A stretch of 64,000 nucleotides of DNA, from contig NC_064242.1 of assembly GCF_023101765.2 (NCBI RefSeq), forward strand, positions 3,584,327-3,648,326, given 5' to 3'. Positions 1-10,444 of the stretch are shown piece after piece; positions within the stretch are counted from its first letter, which is position 1; each line of letters opens with the position of its first letter. The notes under the pieces were generated by a model, which was given only the letters and a program-made list of their open reading frames with translations, had not been told where the DNA came from and searched no databases. This DNA is from Spodoptera frugiperda. Its lineage: Eukaryota > Arthropoda > Insecta > Lepidoptera > Noctuidae. The position numbers and the translations under genes were made by a program.

Positions 1-743
1 TGAAAAATAAACTAAAGCTGATGGAAATTCGAATCGTTTTACATTTTATGTTTTAATTTTAAATACAGTTCCATTAGAAACTTCCATGTAAGTAGTATTC
101 AGAATATCGGTCAATATATTCACGTGCGAAATCACATTCGCAATAGGCACATTTCTCGTGTTGTCCAAATATTGCAAACAGTACTTTATGTCTGTCGTGA
201 TAAAATATATATTCATAGAGCTCCTAAGTTCGCGAGCTTAGGGCCCCGTGGACAATTTGCGCAGATGTAAAGTAGTATGCGGACCACTCAACATGATGGG
301 ATTATATGATTATGTGATGCGTTTTTCATGTCGCCATTTTATTCCTTTACTACGGTCGGTATACTTTATTAACATTCTTCACGTAAACTTTGGCGTTTAT
401 TCTGTTGGGTAGTTTTTGTGTGATAAACGGTGGTTGTAAAGTGCGTAGCGCCGGTTATGTTGTGTGAAAATATGCGAGATTTTTTGCTTGTGGCTCATAT
501 TTTAGCGGGGAACAGATTTTTTTAAGGGTTACATTTTTCTTACATGTTTCAACTGAATAGGATTTTGTTTGATTAATCTTTATAGCTATCTAAACCCATT
601 TACCTAACGACTTTACTAAAAATATTTGCCAATCTCTTTAAAACTAATAGTTAGAAAAACGGAACCGAATTTTGAAATTTCCATTGTTTTAGAATAATTT
701 TAAGAAAACTACTAATTTCGGCTAACCTATCAAAATGACAATT
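1..743. other. No recognised gene
   Basis: AT-rich unique sequence. If the KChIP gene runs leftward this is intron. No exon with splice sites and a supported frame was found. Confidence 0.5.
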
Positions 744-918
744 TATTATGATGTTATTGGCTAACTCATGTAACTGTTTGATGAAGAATTCAACTAGTTA
801 CAAACCATGCTAGAGACTCATATTCATGAACAGCATTCCACGACACAGGACGCGGCAACTGTCGCGCTGTTATAGTTTCTCGTCAAACAGTTACGTGAGT
901 AAACCGATAACATAATAA
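744..918. mobile_element. MITE with ~40-bp terminal inverted repeats (family M1)
   Basis: Left end TTATTGGCTAACTCATGTAA, CTGTTTGATGAAGAA; right end TTCTCGTCAAACAGTTACGT, GAGTAAACCGATAACAT. These pair with a few mismatches around a ~90-bp interior containing GACGCGGCAACTGTCGCGCT. Two partial relatives lie at 8,690 and 46,553. Confidence 0.75.
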
Positions 919-1354
919 AAATAAATGAAAATGTTAAAATGGATATTCCTAGCAACTTCCCTAATTCAATGAAAAACAACTAACATATAACTAAGATCCA
1001 CTTACCTGCCTCAGAGGGGCTCGCAGGATGATAGCTGTAGGTACCGAAGTACCTATGTAAGCTTTCCGCGTTCGTTCACTCTCGTCAGGGCTCCAAGGAT
1101 GGGAGAAAGGGTAAATAAAACGACACACTTTTCCTATTGTTTATTTGTATGTATGTACGTGGTTACCTGTATCTATATGAGGAGAATATTGATGTTTATT
1201 TTACCTCCGTCTCTTGTTTTATTGTTGAAATCTTTGTTGAAGTTAATGTGTGATTCTGTGTTAGGGAGGTGATGCTAAAACTGTTTTTGTCAATGGTGTT
1301 TGTACAGTTACTTATACATACCTATTGCTACACTTTGGTTACATTTTACACTGG
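919..1354. other. No recognised gene apart from a weak microexon candidate
   Basis: Unique sequence within the presumed KChIP intron, listed above only for the splice-site pair at 1,006-1,035. Confidence 0.4.
1006..1035 (-). other. Possible 29-nt microexon (splice-site pair) downstream of the KChIP exon
   Basis: On the minus strand GTACCTACAG is followed by 29 nt and then CAG/GTAAGTGG, a near-consensus acceptor and donor. If joined to the KChIP exon the phase works (one base carried in) and the segment stays open. However the peptide it would add (AIILRAPLRQ) does not resemble the KChIP sequence expected after FFPQG. It is either an alternative or decoy microexon or chance. Confidence 0.15.
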
Positions 1355-1535
1355 TCGTCAGCAAAGTAGGCGCGGTGTCTGGGTAACTGGCTCTCGTGCA
1401 ACGTGTCACTGGTTTGATTCCCGCACGGAAGAACTCTTTGTGTGATCCACAAATTGGTCCAGGTCTGGGTGTAATTTGTTTGTAAACGCACCCACAACAC
1501 AGGAGAAAATACAAAAGTGGGGCTATGTTTAAGAC
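1355..1535 (+). repeat. tRNA-derived SINE, copy A1
   Basis: Contains GTAACTGGCTCTCGTGCAAC and a B-box-like GGTTTGATTCCCGCAC, then TCTTTGTGTGATCCACAAAT and TGTAAACGCACCCACAACAC ending in AGTGGGG. tRNA-like head plus a family-specific body is the usual SINE plan. Homologous pieces lie at 14,635, 32,641, 51,095 and 59,425. Confidence 0.65.
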
Positions 1536-1879
1536 GTACCGACGTAGTCTCCTAATATCATCGAAGCAACCACGACCACTCTGCCAAAAGTGTACGATGG
1601 AGAAGAAGAAATGTTTAAGAAAATGTTTGAATAAGAGTCGGTAAACTTACCTTTTCACAATGATAAAGTTTATTAAGTTTAGTTTTTTGGTTGCAATAGA
1701 AAAATAACATTTTGCTAGTACATATGTGCCCACTTGTTTGCTTACTTTGTGTTCAAGAATGCTGTAAAACTTTGAATCATTGAAAGCGATGATACGAAAG
1801 TATTCTAATAGATGGCGCCACAAGTCTGTTTGGGTGTATATGAGTGTTACACGATTAAACAGGGTAGTTTAGTTGGACA

Positions 1880-1975
1880 GGGCCTTTGGTGTGTTGTGTA
1901 TCTGATGGTACGTGGTAGGGCTAGTCAGCTGACGTAGGTTCGAGACCCGTACGTGAAATTAATTTCTTCAAAACT
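1880..1975 (+). repeat. Possible tRNA-like SINE head (different family)
   Basis: GGTACGTGGTAGGGCTAGTC resembles an A box and GTAGGTTCGAGACCCGTACG a B box (GGTTCGANNCC), spaced about 30 bases apart. A full cloverleaf with acceptor stem was not seen, so a functional tRNA gene is unlikely. Confidence 0.35.
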
Positions 1976-2401
1976 AATTAATAACAGTTACTAGTTGTAA
2001 TTTGGCTGTTGATAGATGCCAGATTTACTTTCTGGCAACTACTTAATATACTTAATTGTTAATTTAATTTAACCAAACTTAGTTCATTATTTTGTTTAGA
2101 TCTCAAGGGAGTTAATTAAACTGTACTTACTTTCATTAATAAGTAACTAAACAATTATAAGCTTTCATTTTCTGTGAATAACTTGAAATATCTACAAGTA
2201 ACTTTACATCGGCCTTCAGATCTTTGGAATTTTCCGTTGAGAGGCACTTGATGTAGGCCGCATTATTGTAGGCGTTGTTTCCAGATGTTTCTTTACATCA
2301 CGTGGCAGTTTCCATGTACCTACGAACTTGGGTATACTTACGAAATACAATGTTTTCTTTTTTACTGGGAAATCCATGTGACTATAGGAATATTTTTTTC
2401 C

Positions 2402-2546
2402 AGGGAGGAAAATGATCCAATGGCTTCTCTCGTCTTTGGCGAGGCGAGACTGGAAGTGTCCGACTCTTACTGACTAAAAACCACCCCGTTTCTACTCCTG
2501 CTTTTCGAGCCGGAGCCCCGGTAACCCGCTAGGCAGTCCGCAGCTC
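2402..2546 (-). repeat. LINE-tail/SINE-like element, copy 1
   Basis: Minus-strand copy of the shared tail: GAGCTGCGGACTGCC at the 5' edge (2,546), GGTGGTTTTTAGTCAGTAAG in the middle, GGCGAGACGAG-type block and ATTGGATCATTTTCC at the 3' end. Only this module is present; the upstream LINE 3' UTR is absent. Confidence 0.75.
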
Positions 2547-2765
2547 ATAGGAATAGATATACATTCAGTTTTTACACTTACCACACCTGCTTGACCTTGA
2601 GCTGGGGCCGTGCTTGACCGGTGTTGACCGAGCCGACCCATGTTAATGACTCTGGTGTTTTAGGTGTACTTACCATAATATTACGATGACCTTCATCATC
2701 ATAATATGTCCCACTTCATGGCTACTGATAATACCTACATAGTATAAAAATCCCTCACAACTTAC

Positions 2766-2960
2766 CTCCTTGCGGGAAGAATTGCGAGTAGATTAGCTTA
2801 AAGGTTTCTTCTTTCACGACACCAGTAGGACATTCTGCTTTGAAGCCCCTGTAGAGACGTTTTAGTTCTGGCTCGGTGAACCTGGTGGCCCTTCGGAGCG
2901 CTGCTATGGAATCTGGCCGGTACCGCGGCAACTGTTCACCCAGCTCCTCGAGTTCCGAAT
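2766..2960 (-). CDS. Internal exon of a Kv channel-interacting protein (KChIP-type neuronal calcium sensor)
   Basis: Seen: on the minus strand an intron ending TACATTTCCAG is followed by 195 nt of open frame and then the donor GGAG/GTAAGTTG. The exon starts with two bases completing a codon, has 64 whole codons and ends with one base, so both introns are phase 1. The peptide runs from SELEELGEQLPRYRPDS through TRFTEPELKRLYRGFKAECP and GVVKEETFKLIYSQFFPQG. Known: the YRGFK-ECP-G-V--ETFK-IY-QFFPQG pattern is the first, degenerate EF-hand region of KChIP/calsenilin proteins, small Ca2+ sensors that bind the N-terminus of Kv4 channels; the CP pair replaces Ca2+-ligating residues there. Frequenin/NCS-1 is related but reads differently at these positions. 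Inferred: the gene runs right to left, and the later EF-hand exons lie before base 1. No N-terminal coding exon was found. No stop or frameshift is present. Confidence 0.88.
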
Positions 2961-3137
2961 CTGGAAATGTAATGGAAAATGTGTCGGTTAGATTGTGATT
3001 GATTAAGGCTACTGGGTTTCTTGTAAAAGGTATAGGATAGTGCGTGATTATCTTTACTGGGTGTCTTGTAAAGGGTATAGACCAGTGGGTGGGGCAAGAG
3101 TAAGATTTTTATGGTAGATTTTATAACAAACACTATA

Positions 3138-3310
3138 GGTAAATGTGAAAGTTTGTTTGTTTTGATGTTTGTCCGTTAATCACGCTGAAACTACTGAACG
3201 GATTTTGATGAAATTTGGTATACAGACAGGGTATGACTTGACTTGGGTGATAGGATACTTATTATTCCACGGGAACGCGGACGAAACCGACTTGGAAAAA
3301 GATAGTTGGT
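3138..3310 (+). mobile_element. Helitron-like remnant
   Basis: GGTAAATGTGAAAGTTTGTT, CTGAACGGATTTTGATGAA, TTGGTATACAGACAGGG and ACGGGAACGCGGACGAAACC follow each other as in short lepidopteran Helitrons. The CTAG end has decayed. Related copies lie at 15,190, 44,395 and 57,235. Confidence 0.55.
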
Positions 3311-3421
3311 ACATAATATAATGTTGAATTATAGTAAATGCATCAGTCATTTTAAGCTAGAATTTGTTATGAGTCTGGAGCGCAGACTAAGTTCATTGGC
3401 TGAGGATCTCGATAATAAATA

Positions 3422-3751
3422 CAGTAGAACTCCAATTATCCGAATTAATGGGGACCGGGACCCATTCGGATAATCAAATATTCGGATAATCGGATTTTAA
3501 AAAAAAATGCCATTGAAGAGAATAAAAGCTACGTTTTGATATTGCACTATTTTTTTATTGAATTAAATTGCGGGGGGAAGTCAGTGTAGGCACAACGGCA
3601 AGTTAAGACAAGTCAAGTTAAGACTTGACGCGCAAACACTGGCTTCGCGGGGGGGAGAATAATAGCGCACTTAGACTTTTTTGGACATATTTTGTGATTC
3701 GGATAATCGGCGATTCGGATAGTCGGAGTTCGGATAATTGGAGTTCTACTG
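3422..3751. mobile_element. Tigger/pogo-like MITE, 330 bp, TA target
   Basis: Ends CAGTAGAACTCCAATTATCC and GGATAATTGGAGTTCTACTG are identical inverted repeats over at least 23 bp. TA flanks both sides. Further ATTCGGATAATCGG motifs repeat inside each end. CAGTA...TACTG with TA duplication is typical of pogo/Tigger elements. The interior has no transposase frame. Confidence 0.8.
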
Positions 3752-3754
3752 TAA

Positions 3755-5360
3755 TTATGTTTTTGGCGAAGTCATGTTACACAAATATAAAAGTACGAGC
3801 AGCTCATTCAAACTCATTTCCATCATCCAAACATAATATGGAATCATTAAACCGTTTCGATCTAGGCAAAACTACACTTAAATTCTAACGGGTCGTTCAT
3901 GCTCGTCGGCTATGAGATGAAGCTGATGAAAGAATGGATTCCCATCGGCTCCGTGCCCTATCGACAAAACCCGAGCTTTACAACGAAGGTCGAACAATGA
4001 CGCCCCGTTTGTTTGCCGGTTATCATCTATCATTTATCGGGTATGGCGATGTCATTGCAAGGAGCCAGAGAAATTGAATTTGGTTTTGGAGGCAAATTGT
4101 AAATATGTCAGTATAGAATGTATAGGGTATGAGAGATAAAGGGAACGATTTGATTAGTTAATTTCATTATATTGGTCTTTTAAATATTCATAACAATTAA
4201 GTAAATATGATATGTGAAGAGGTATCTAAGTTGTGTGCCTGTTTCACCACCTTCATATAAGTGCCCGATAAACTTATATGACAGATAGTTCATACAAATT
4301 ACGTTCTTAATTCAAATTTATCTGGGACATAGCGGCTATCCAGACATTGTGAAACAGGCCCTGTATCTGTCAAATTCAGTTTTCAATTTCCACAGAGTAC
4401 TTTTAAGTTCTTTATCATACCCTTTTACAACCCGGTATATAAAGTCGAAGTACCCTAAAAGGGGCTTGCAATATTATCTTTCATTTTTTGCTCCGAATAA
4501 CAGAACCCTGAACTGGCAAGATTATGGCAATGTTTGATGTTCTCAAGTGTCTGTTTGTATTATCGTGTCAATAACGTGTCAAAGGGCTACGAAGTCCGTG
4601 TCTAAGTGGCATTTAGTTCCCTTTTGATGATTGCGTCTCTTTCCATCTTGAGAGGGATGTGTTACGATGTGAATGTGATACTCCTACTGCCTACATCATT
4701 ACTTTCTGTCGCTTTCACATTCTGAGAGCCTTTTCCACTAATGTTATCGTCCCTTTCCATCTTAAACGTATTTTAATCAATATTTCAATTACGAACGACG
4801 TAGAACCTTCGCGAATTCATAATATTGTAATCACAAATACCAGGAACTCGTAATTTTTTTAAGAAGGTAGCCTATGACAGTTTTCATTAATACTGGAAAG
4901 GGACTCAGAGGGACAACAGAATCAATACGCAATTTCATCATATCTCATTTGTGAGATGGACCCGAAGATTACTTTCTACCAAATTAATAGTAGTCATCAT
5001 CGTGGAATTTTGCAGATATTTCATACAGCAGATGTAGCCGGGAGATAAGATTATATTTCACATCGCAAGTTGTTCCATCTGAGATATTACGCAGTTCTCG
5101 TTGCGTACTAATTATGGTACTTACGTAAAGAGCACTTGACTCCTTCTACCTCGTTAAGTACGCTAGTCTGAACTAGATTAGATGTAGGAAGTCCGGTAAA
5201 TTACTCCGTCTTTGAAGAGCATTTTATGCTGTTACATAAAGGACCTAATTAGTACTGACTTTAAGGTTGTTTATTACAATTTGGAACCTGAATTAAACTA
5301 TCATCAAATCGTAATAAGTTATCCAACTACTAATGATGACGAGGTATGAAAATTGTCATA
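3755..5360. other. Unique DNA with one small MITE
   Basis: The stretch 3,895-4,080 is GC-richer and has a 33-codon ATG frame (3,899-4,000), without homology I recognise. The rest is AT-rich and non-coding. Confidence 0.4.
4234..4361. mobile_element. Small MITE with CCTGTTTCAC ends
   Basis: GTGCCTGTTTCACCA and TTGTGAAACAGGCCC form imperfect terminal inverted repeats around ~100 bp that includes GTGCCCGATAAACTTATATG and TTCAAATTTATCTGGGAC. Confidence 0.55.
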
Positions 5361-5364
5361 TATA

Positions 5365-6225
5365 GATAAGATAACAATACTTAGATAAAACGAATCAAAG
5401 TTTAGAAGTGGGAGCAAATACGTAATTTCTACGTATAAAATGTACCTAGTAGAAGTGATGTTACGCGATATTTACAATCGAAAGTATTTGTTTCCGTAAG
5501 CAAATAAAAAATACGTGTCTAATATTTTAAAACAATCTACAAGACGGACATTAAAATAAAAATAAGTCACCTCCCCTATTATTCCAAAAAATGAAACTTA
5601 ACGAACAAAAGTAAACCTTAGTCAAACTCGTTAGAGATTCAGAACTAATCTCAGGATCTAACATCTGCGTATAACTATAGACCACGTATAATGAAATTCG
5701 TCACGAGCAAATTGTCGGTAATCGGTGTGTCTTAAGACTAATTGCTGAGTCCCGAATTCATTCTGGAATTCGCATTCCATTTCCTCTGCAATTAGGGCTG
5801 ATAACGAGCAATTTATTGCGATCCTTGCGGTTCTGTGCTGTGACGTCATGACATGTGACCTCACTGACGATGATTTAAACCTTTTTAATGATGTGCCGGC
5901 ATCATTATGCGAATCAAAAGTGCATTATCATGTTGGTTTTGTGTGTATTATGTTGCTTCGTGAACTGCGTGTTTTGTTTGAGGAATATTGTTTCTAGAAT
6001 GATATTTTTTAATGTAAGAATAAATAGGGAATAATAATAGAATAAATATATATTTTTTTAAATATTAGACACGTATTTTTATATTTTCTTAAGGAAACCA
6101 ATATTGTCGATGATATATCGATTTGAAATATCGCGTAACGTAACGTCACTTCTAGGTACATTTTGACGTATTTGCTTCCACTTTTTAACTTTGATTTGTT
6201 TTATCTAAGTATTATCTAACTATCA
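5365..6225. mobile_element. Large inverted repeat (arms ~175 bp, spacer ~500 bp)
   Basis: The left arm contains ACTTAGATAAAACGAATCAA, AAATGTACCTAG and AATACGTGTCTAATATTTTA, and recurs in reverse complement at 6,045-6,225. The arms share order and spacing with moderate divergence. The spacer is not repeated elsewhere here and holds a TGACGTCA palindrome. A related single arm lies at 18,785-19,010. A long-TIR transposon remnant is the simplest reading. Confidence 0.6.
5841..5848. promoter_or_regulatory. CRE palindrome TGACGTCA
   Basis: Exact CREB/ATF consensus, in the unique spacer of the 5,365-6,225 inverted repeat, next to TGACATGTGACCTCA. Confidence 0.35.
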
Positions 6226-6246
6226 TAAAATCAAAAATACGTGACT

Positions 6247-6735
6247 ACATTTTTTTTTTTACATTTAATGGGTCGACGTTTGGCCGCTATCTCACCTGAT
6301 GGTAAGTGATGATGCGGCCTACGGTGGAGCACGTCTGCCCATAAGCAACCTATTCACTCGGGCCTTGAAGACACCCAGGTTATACCCATCAGGAAACACA
6401 GACTCCGGCAAGGAGTTCCACTCCCTAGCAGTTCGTACAAGGAAGCTTGAAGCGAAGCGCTTCGTGCGAGTGGGTGGGATATCTACCATGTAGCGGTGAC
6501 GCCTCGCCGATTGTCTTGTGGTTCGATGATGAAAAGGACTAGGGGGAATCAAGTTGTGCAATTCCCCCACACACTCTCCGAAATGTATCCGGTAAAAAAC
6601 GGAAAGGCTTGCGACCTTGCGCCTGTGTTCAAGGCTTTGAAGCCGGGCCTCCACAAGCGCATCATCATTAATGAGCTTCTTGGCACGCCTTTCAATGTGT
6701 TCGAGCGCATCTAGCTGGTATTTGGCCGAGCCGTC
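6247..6735 (-). mobile_element. 3' end of a Jockey/CR1-type LINE
   Basis: Read on the minus strand, an RT C-terminal coding piece is followed by the stop TAG at 6,319-6,321. A short 3' UTR containing CTTACCATCAGGTGAGATAG comes next, then an A-rich tail (T run at 6,250-6,262). The copy is 5' truncated near 6,735, where homology gives way to an in-frame stop. The same 3' tail recurs at 61,540-61,608 on the other strand. Confidence 0.8.
6319..6732 (-). pseudogene. C-terminal fragment of non-LTR reverse transcriptase (Jockey/CR1 type)
   Basis: About 138 open codons, beginning GSAKYQLDALEHIERRAKKL, well upstream of the first Met. They continue through LEHRRKVASLSVFYRIHFGE, LIPPSPFHHRTTR and ASSFLVRTAREWNSLPESVF, ending in NRLLMGR. 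This RAS/FYRI-FGEC-ELH-LIPPS-F--RTTR...W-LP--VFP pattern is the region after the RT domain in CR1/Jockey elements. The catalytic core is absent, so it is a dead fragment. No stops interrupt it. Confidence 0.8.
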
Positions 6736-6739
6736 CCGT

Positions 6740-7290
6740 CATCATGTCTATTCTAAATAAATATGTAACAAAAATTTACAGCGGAAAAACTACTACTAAC
6801 TTTAAATTATTTAGGCATGTCTTGCCAAACTACGGCGGCGTTAAGCAGTTGAGTGAGATTCCAATGCACATATTTCCAAATTAACTTTATGTGTAGAATC
6901 TACAATTTATTTCGACCACAGAAAGTCTTTCAGCTTAAAAGCAAATAAAAGTTTTGCTGAAGTGAAAATAGGCTTTTAAAATAGCTTCTAGTTAAAATGC
7001 CGTAAGAGTGTCACATGTCTATAAAACCCGAAATGGGTTTTATTGTGATAGGCACGAATAATTACGATGCACTGCTCTCGTTTTATCTTCTGTGGTATCC
7101 ACGTGATACGTGACGTCACGTGCGGCCATTTTGTGCAGATATTCAGATGTCGTTTAAAATTTTAGATTTAGAACGAAGATATTTTCTTTTTGACAGAAGA
7201 TGTTTTCATAAATGTTCAGTATTTGACTGTTCTTTTTACAACTTATTTTTTTCTTATCATTTATGCTGCTCATCAAAACATGTTATAAAA
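6740..7290. other. Unique AT-rich DNA with a CRE/E-box palindrome
   Basis: No frame or RNA gene was recognised between the LINE tail and the SINE; the palindrome at 7,105-7,121 is the one notable feature. Confidence 0.4.
7111..7118. promoter_or_regulatory. CRE palindrome within a longer ACGTGACGTCACGT palindrome
   Basis: TGACGTCA extends to the 14-bp perfect palindrome ACGTGACGTCACGT and overlaps a CACGTG E-box, with GCGGCCATTTTG just beyond. The densest such site in the window. Confidence 0.4.
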
Positions 7291-7295
7291 AGTAT

Positions 7296-7495
7296 GTATT
7301 CCATATTCGGCTTTTCGAAAATTTCTCAGTAGTAACACAGAGTCTCGAACTGTGGCCAGTATATTATGGCAATAGGCTCACCCCCTATTACATGGGACTT
7401 ATAACACAAATTATGAAAAGTGGGTGTACATTGAATAGCGGATGCCGTAATGTGCACCTCAGCCTACCCTTCAGGGGATAAAAGGCGTGACGTTG
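7296..7495 (+). repeat. SINE family B, 5'-truncated copy
   Basis: CGGCTTTTCGAAAATTTCTC, ATTACATGGGACTTATAACA, GAAAAGTGGGTGTACATTG, GATGCCGTAATGTGCACCTC and a final GGGGATAAAAGGCGTGACG. It shares all but the last block with 58,893-59,110. The perfect hairpin at 7,510 starts just after its end. Confidence 0.65.
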
Positions 7496-7509
7496 TATTC
7501 CATACTCAG

Positions 7510-7566
7510 TCTCCTGCATGATATGTCAAATGAAGTACCTAGGTATTTGACATATCATGCAGGAGA
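7510..7566. repeat. Perfect hairpin: 22-bp arms, 13-nt loop
   Basis: TCTCCTGCATGATATGTCAA plus AT at 7,510-7,531 is the exact reverse complement of 7,545-7,566. The loop is GAAGTACCTAGGT. Size and pairing resemble an miRNA precursor or a tiny foldback element. No known miRNA seed was recognised. Confidence 0.85.
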
Positions 7567-7569
7567 TTA

Positions 7570-10260
7570 GTGGTACCAAGGTACCTAATAGTCAGTCAGT
7601 TCATTATTACCTAGAGCATACGCAATCCGTATCTTAACTTCAAAGAGAAATAAACCAAGTAAACATAAATAGAAAGTTCATCTTTTTATGTCTGTGTTTT
7701 CACAACTAATAACAGTTGCAAAGTTTGGTCTACACGGGTACAATATTACTCTCAATTATATGCAAATTGTAGGAGCAAACCCTTTATCAGACCCCAGCTT
7801 AATGGAGTCGACTAATTCAGAAAAAGATTGCCATGACCAACGACAATCGTGAGGGCAATTGCTTCATTCAGTGTCCGAAACAAACAAACGATAGCAACAG
7901 CAGATTCAAGTAATGTTGTGATTAGAATATTAAATTAAGTAAGCAAGCCGGGCTGAATGTGAAATTAGGTAATTTTCCACGGTACCAGTGCGTCCACGAC
8001 AAATCCTGTCACGCCAACGAAATTTAATTTTACACCCATTTCTATTAAAGGTGCGATCCCGTACCGAACGATATCGGATTAGGATTCGAAATTTAATTCC
8101 AACCTTAATTTGTACACAATGCTGTCTTGCAATTTTAATTATTTTGGGAATAAGAGGTAGATTGATTTATGTTTTATTTTTGTTGTGGGTTAGGGATTAA
8201 AAATTGTAATTTATATTTAGGAATAGGCCCTATACAATACGGGCAATATTGCGCTTGCCGCGTGACTTAATAAATTATAAGTATTATATTGTTGTAAAAA
8301 TAAGTTACACTATAGATAAGCTTTACGTTTAGTTTAACATATTTAATTTACTAAATACAACATGTATATATTTTATTTATGTCTAAGTTTATCCCGTCTA
8401 GTGCATTGCCAAGAAATATTCTGTTCCACTAATTAAATCTTGTAAGTCAAAACTTGTACACGGTTCGCACGGCGCCTTGTTTTAGTTTCTCATTCAAATA
8501 GTGCAGGTAAAGTTCCCAACATTAACATAACGTGCGTGGGTGCAGCTCAACTTATGAGCTCTTAGTATAATGAAACGTGGTTTACATTAATTTGCGGTTT
8601 CACAGGCCAAGGCAACGCCTACAGCCTTCAATAATAAATCGATGCAAATAATTTTATTATAACTTTCGTGAGACATACTAAATCAATTTTTATGTTATCG
8701 GCTTACTCACGTAACTGTTTGATGAGGAACTCGACTAGTTTCAAGCCATGCTAAAGGCTTCATGAGCAATATTCCTCGCCACGTTCAATAAAAAGTTCCA
8801 TACCAGGATTGTCAGCTGCTTATCCTTTATTTTTCCTTCAAATAATTCAGATATATTTACATAGAAGGCACACCTCCATCCGGCACTATCAAGTTAGCAC
8901 ATAAATCTCGTAAACTAAGTCATACATCTCGATGATACGACGGTATAGTTCCGTACGTGGAATCGTAAAAAATATGCGTACCTAAGGAACACGACGAAAT
9001 TGAACGACGGCAATCTGTGGCTCCATGTGGCTTGATATTATCGGGCTAGAGCCGGGAACTTCGGATTATGTCGCGGGAACGTGCGTCGCGTGCCAACCGC
9101 TGCCATGAATATCAACGACGTGCGTTTGACACTTCAGATGCCGTGAAAACGCTCGTAAATGACTTGTGTACAATACAGCCGCGAGCGGCCGCACTTCCTA
9201 AATTATGAACTTACTATAAATTTTATGTAGCAAGTGCGGGTGCGCTTGGTATAGGAAAGAAAATATTTCTGAGTTCGTGAGGAAAAGGGTTTTCCGTTGG
9301 CATATTTTCAACATATAAAATACGTGCACTGAGTGGGTCAAAACCCTTTATATTAAACCATTTATGTATATACATTCCGTTGCAACATTGTTACGTCACT
9401 ATATTCATATATTATGATTATCTGATGCTAAAATTAGAGTTATTCGTAATTTAATCTAGTTGCCTCACTCCGACAGACATCGCCGTTTGTTGTTCGGTCA
9501 GATTCTTTTTCATTTGCCGTTCTTGAGTTTTGAGTAAAGCTAAATATTTGGTGTGGTGTATTTTATTTTTAAATTATGCAATCAATTCAATTTATCTAAA
9601 CCAACTTTCGAAACAACGTACTTCTTCGAGGAAAGATACGGATTTTAAACAGAAAACGTTGAGCGGGTGGAGATTGAAAATTTCATTGATTGTGAAAATG
9701 TGTACTCACCTGTATTTTTGTTTTGTCTGAGAGGATTTTTCGAATACTGAGCGACCAAACCCACGCTGTGTTCACTGGCTACCGCAATGCGTCTCATTAT
9801 TTGAGGGAGGGCATTTGAATTCTCGGAAAGAACATTTTGTGGTTACAAGGGGGAGTTGGCAAAAGTCAGGTGTTTGATATCGGTACCAAGTTTCGGCCTA
9901 TCAGTGTTTCGGAGGGCCGTGAAATATTACAAGTAGGTAGCAGCAATTGTGGAAACTTTAAGAATTATGCGAGCCTATTCCCAATTGATTTTTGAATCAT
10001 TCGTGGAAACAGTTAAAATGAATTATTGTGAACTGTTTAATGAAAAGTATTTCAACAAAACATATCAACTAAACTCCCGATATTGTTGTTTTAATTATGA
10101 AATTGTAATTAATAATTGGAGCTTTAAATATAAATTATTTTCCTTCGATAATAGCTATTCGAAAATCTGTATTGTTTACATTGAAAACAAAATGATTTGA
10201 ACGCTACTAAAATGACAAGTAAATCAAAACTAATGAAATATTACGTAGCGTTTAAAAGTA
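7570..10260. other. Mostly unique DNA; a CpG-rich patch near 9,030-9,210
   Basis: Only an M1 MITE fragment interrupts it. The patch around CGTGCGTCGCGTGCCAACCG and GCCGCGAGCGGCCGCACTTC is markedly CG-rich and has no coding frame; a conserved regulatory element is possible. Confidence 0.3.
8690..8785 (+). mobile_element. M1 MITE, left half
   Basis: TATGTTATCGGCTTACTCAC, GTAACTGTTTGATGAGGAAC and CTCGACTAGTTTCAAGCCAT match the left part of the element at 744-918; the right terminal repeat is gone. Confidence 0.6.
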
Positions 10261-10266
10261 TATTCT

Positions 10267-10444
10267 GTACCTCTACAATGAGTTTAAAACAATAGCGATA
10301 GCGACGACCAAAATTTTTTGAATGTGAAATTTTACAACGCCTCTACCGGTCAAATTTGGAACTAAAATTTGCTATACAAAAAAATTACGTCGTCGCTAGC
10401 GACTACCGACAAATACTATAGCTTCAAACTCATGATAGAGGTAC
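10267..10444. mobile_element. Palindromic MITE, 178 bp
   Basis: GTACCTCTACAATGAGTTT at the left and AAACTCATGATAGAGGTAC at the right pair; inner blocks GATAGCGACGAC and GTCGTCGCTAGC also pair, so most of the element can fold back. No coding frame. Confidence 0.7.

Noticed and set aside
1900..1950. tRNA gene suggested by A- and B-box-like motifs
   Set aside because: No acceptor stem or full cloverleaf could be built; a SINE head explains the motifs.
3899..4000. 33-codon ATG frame in a GC-richer patch
   Set aside because: Too short and without homology I recognise; could be a small exon or peptide but nothing supports it beyond an open frame.
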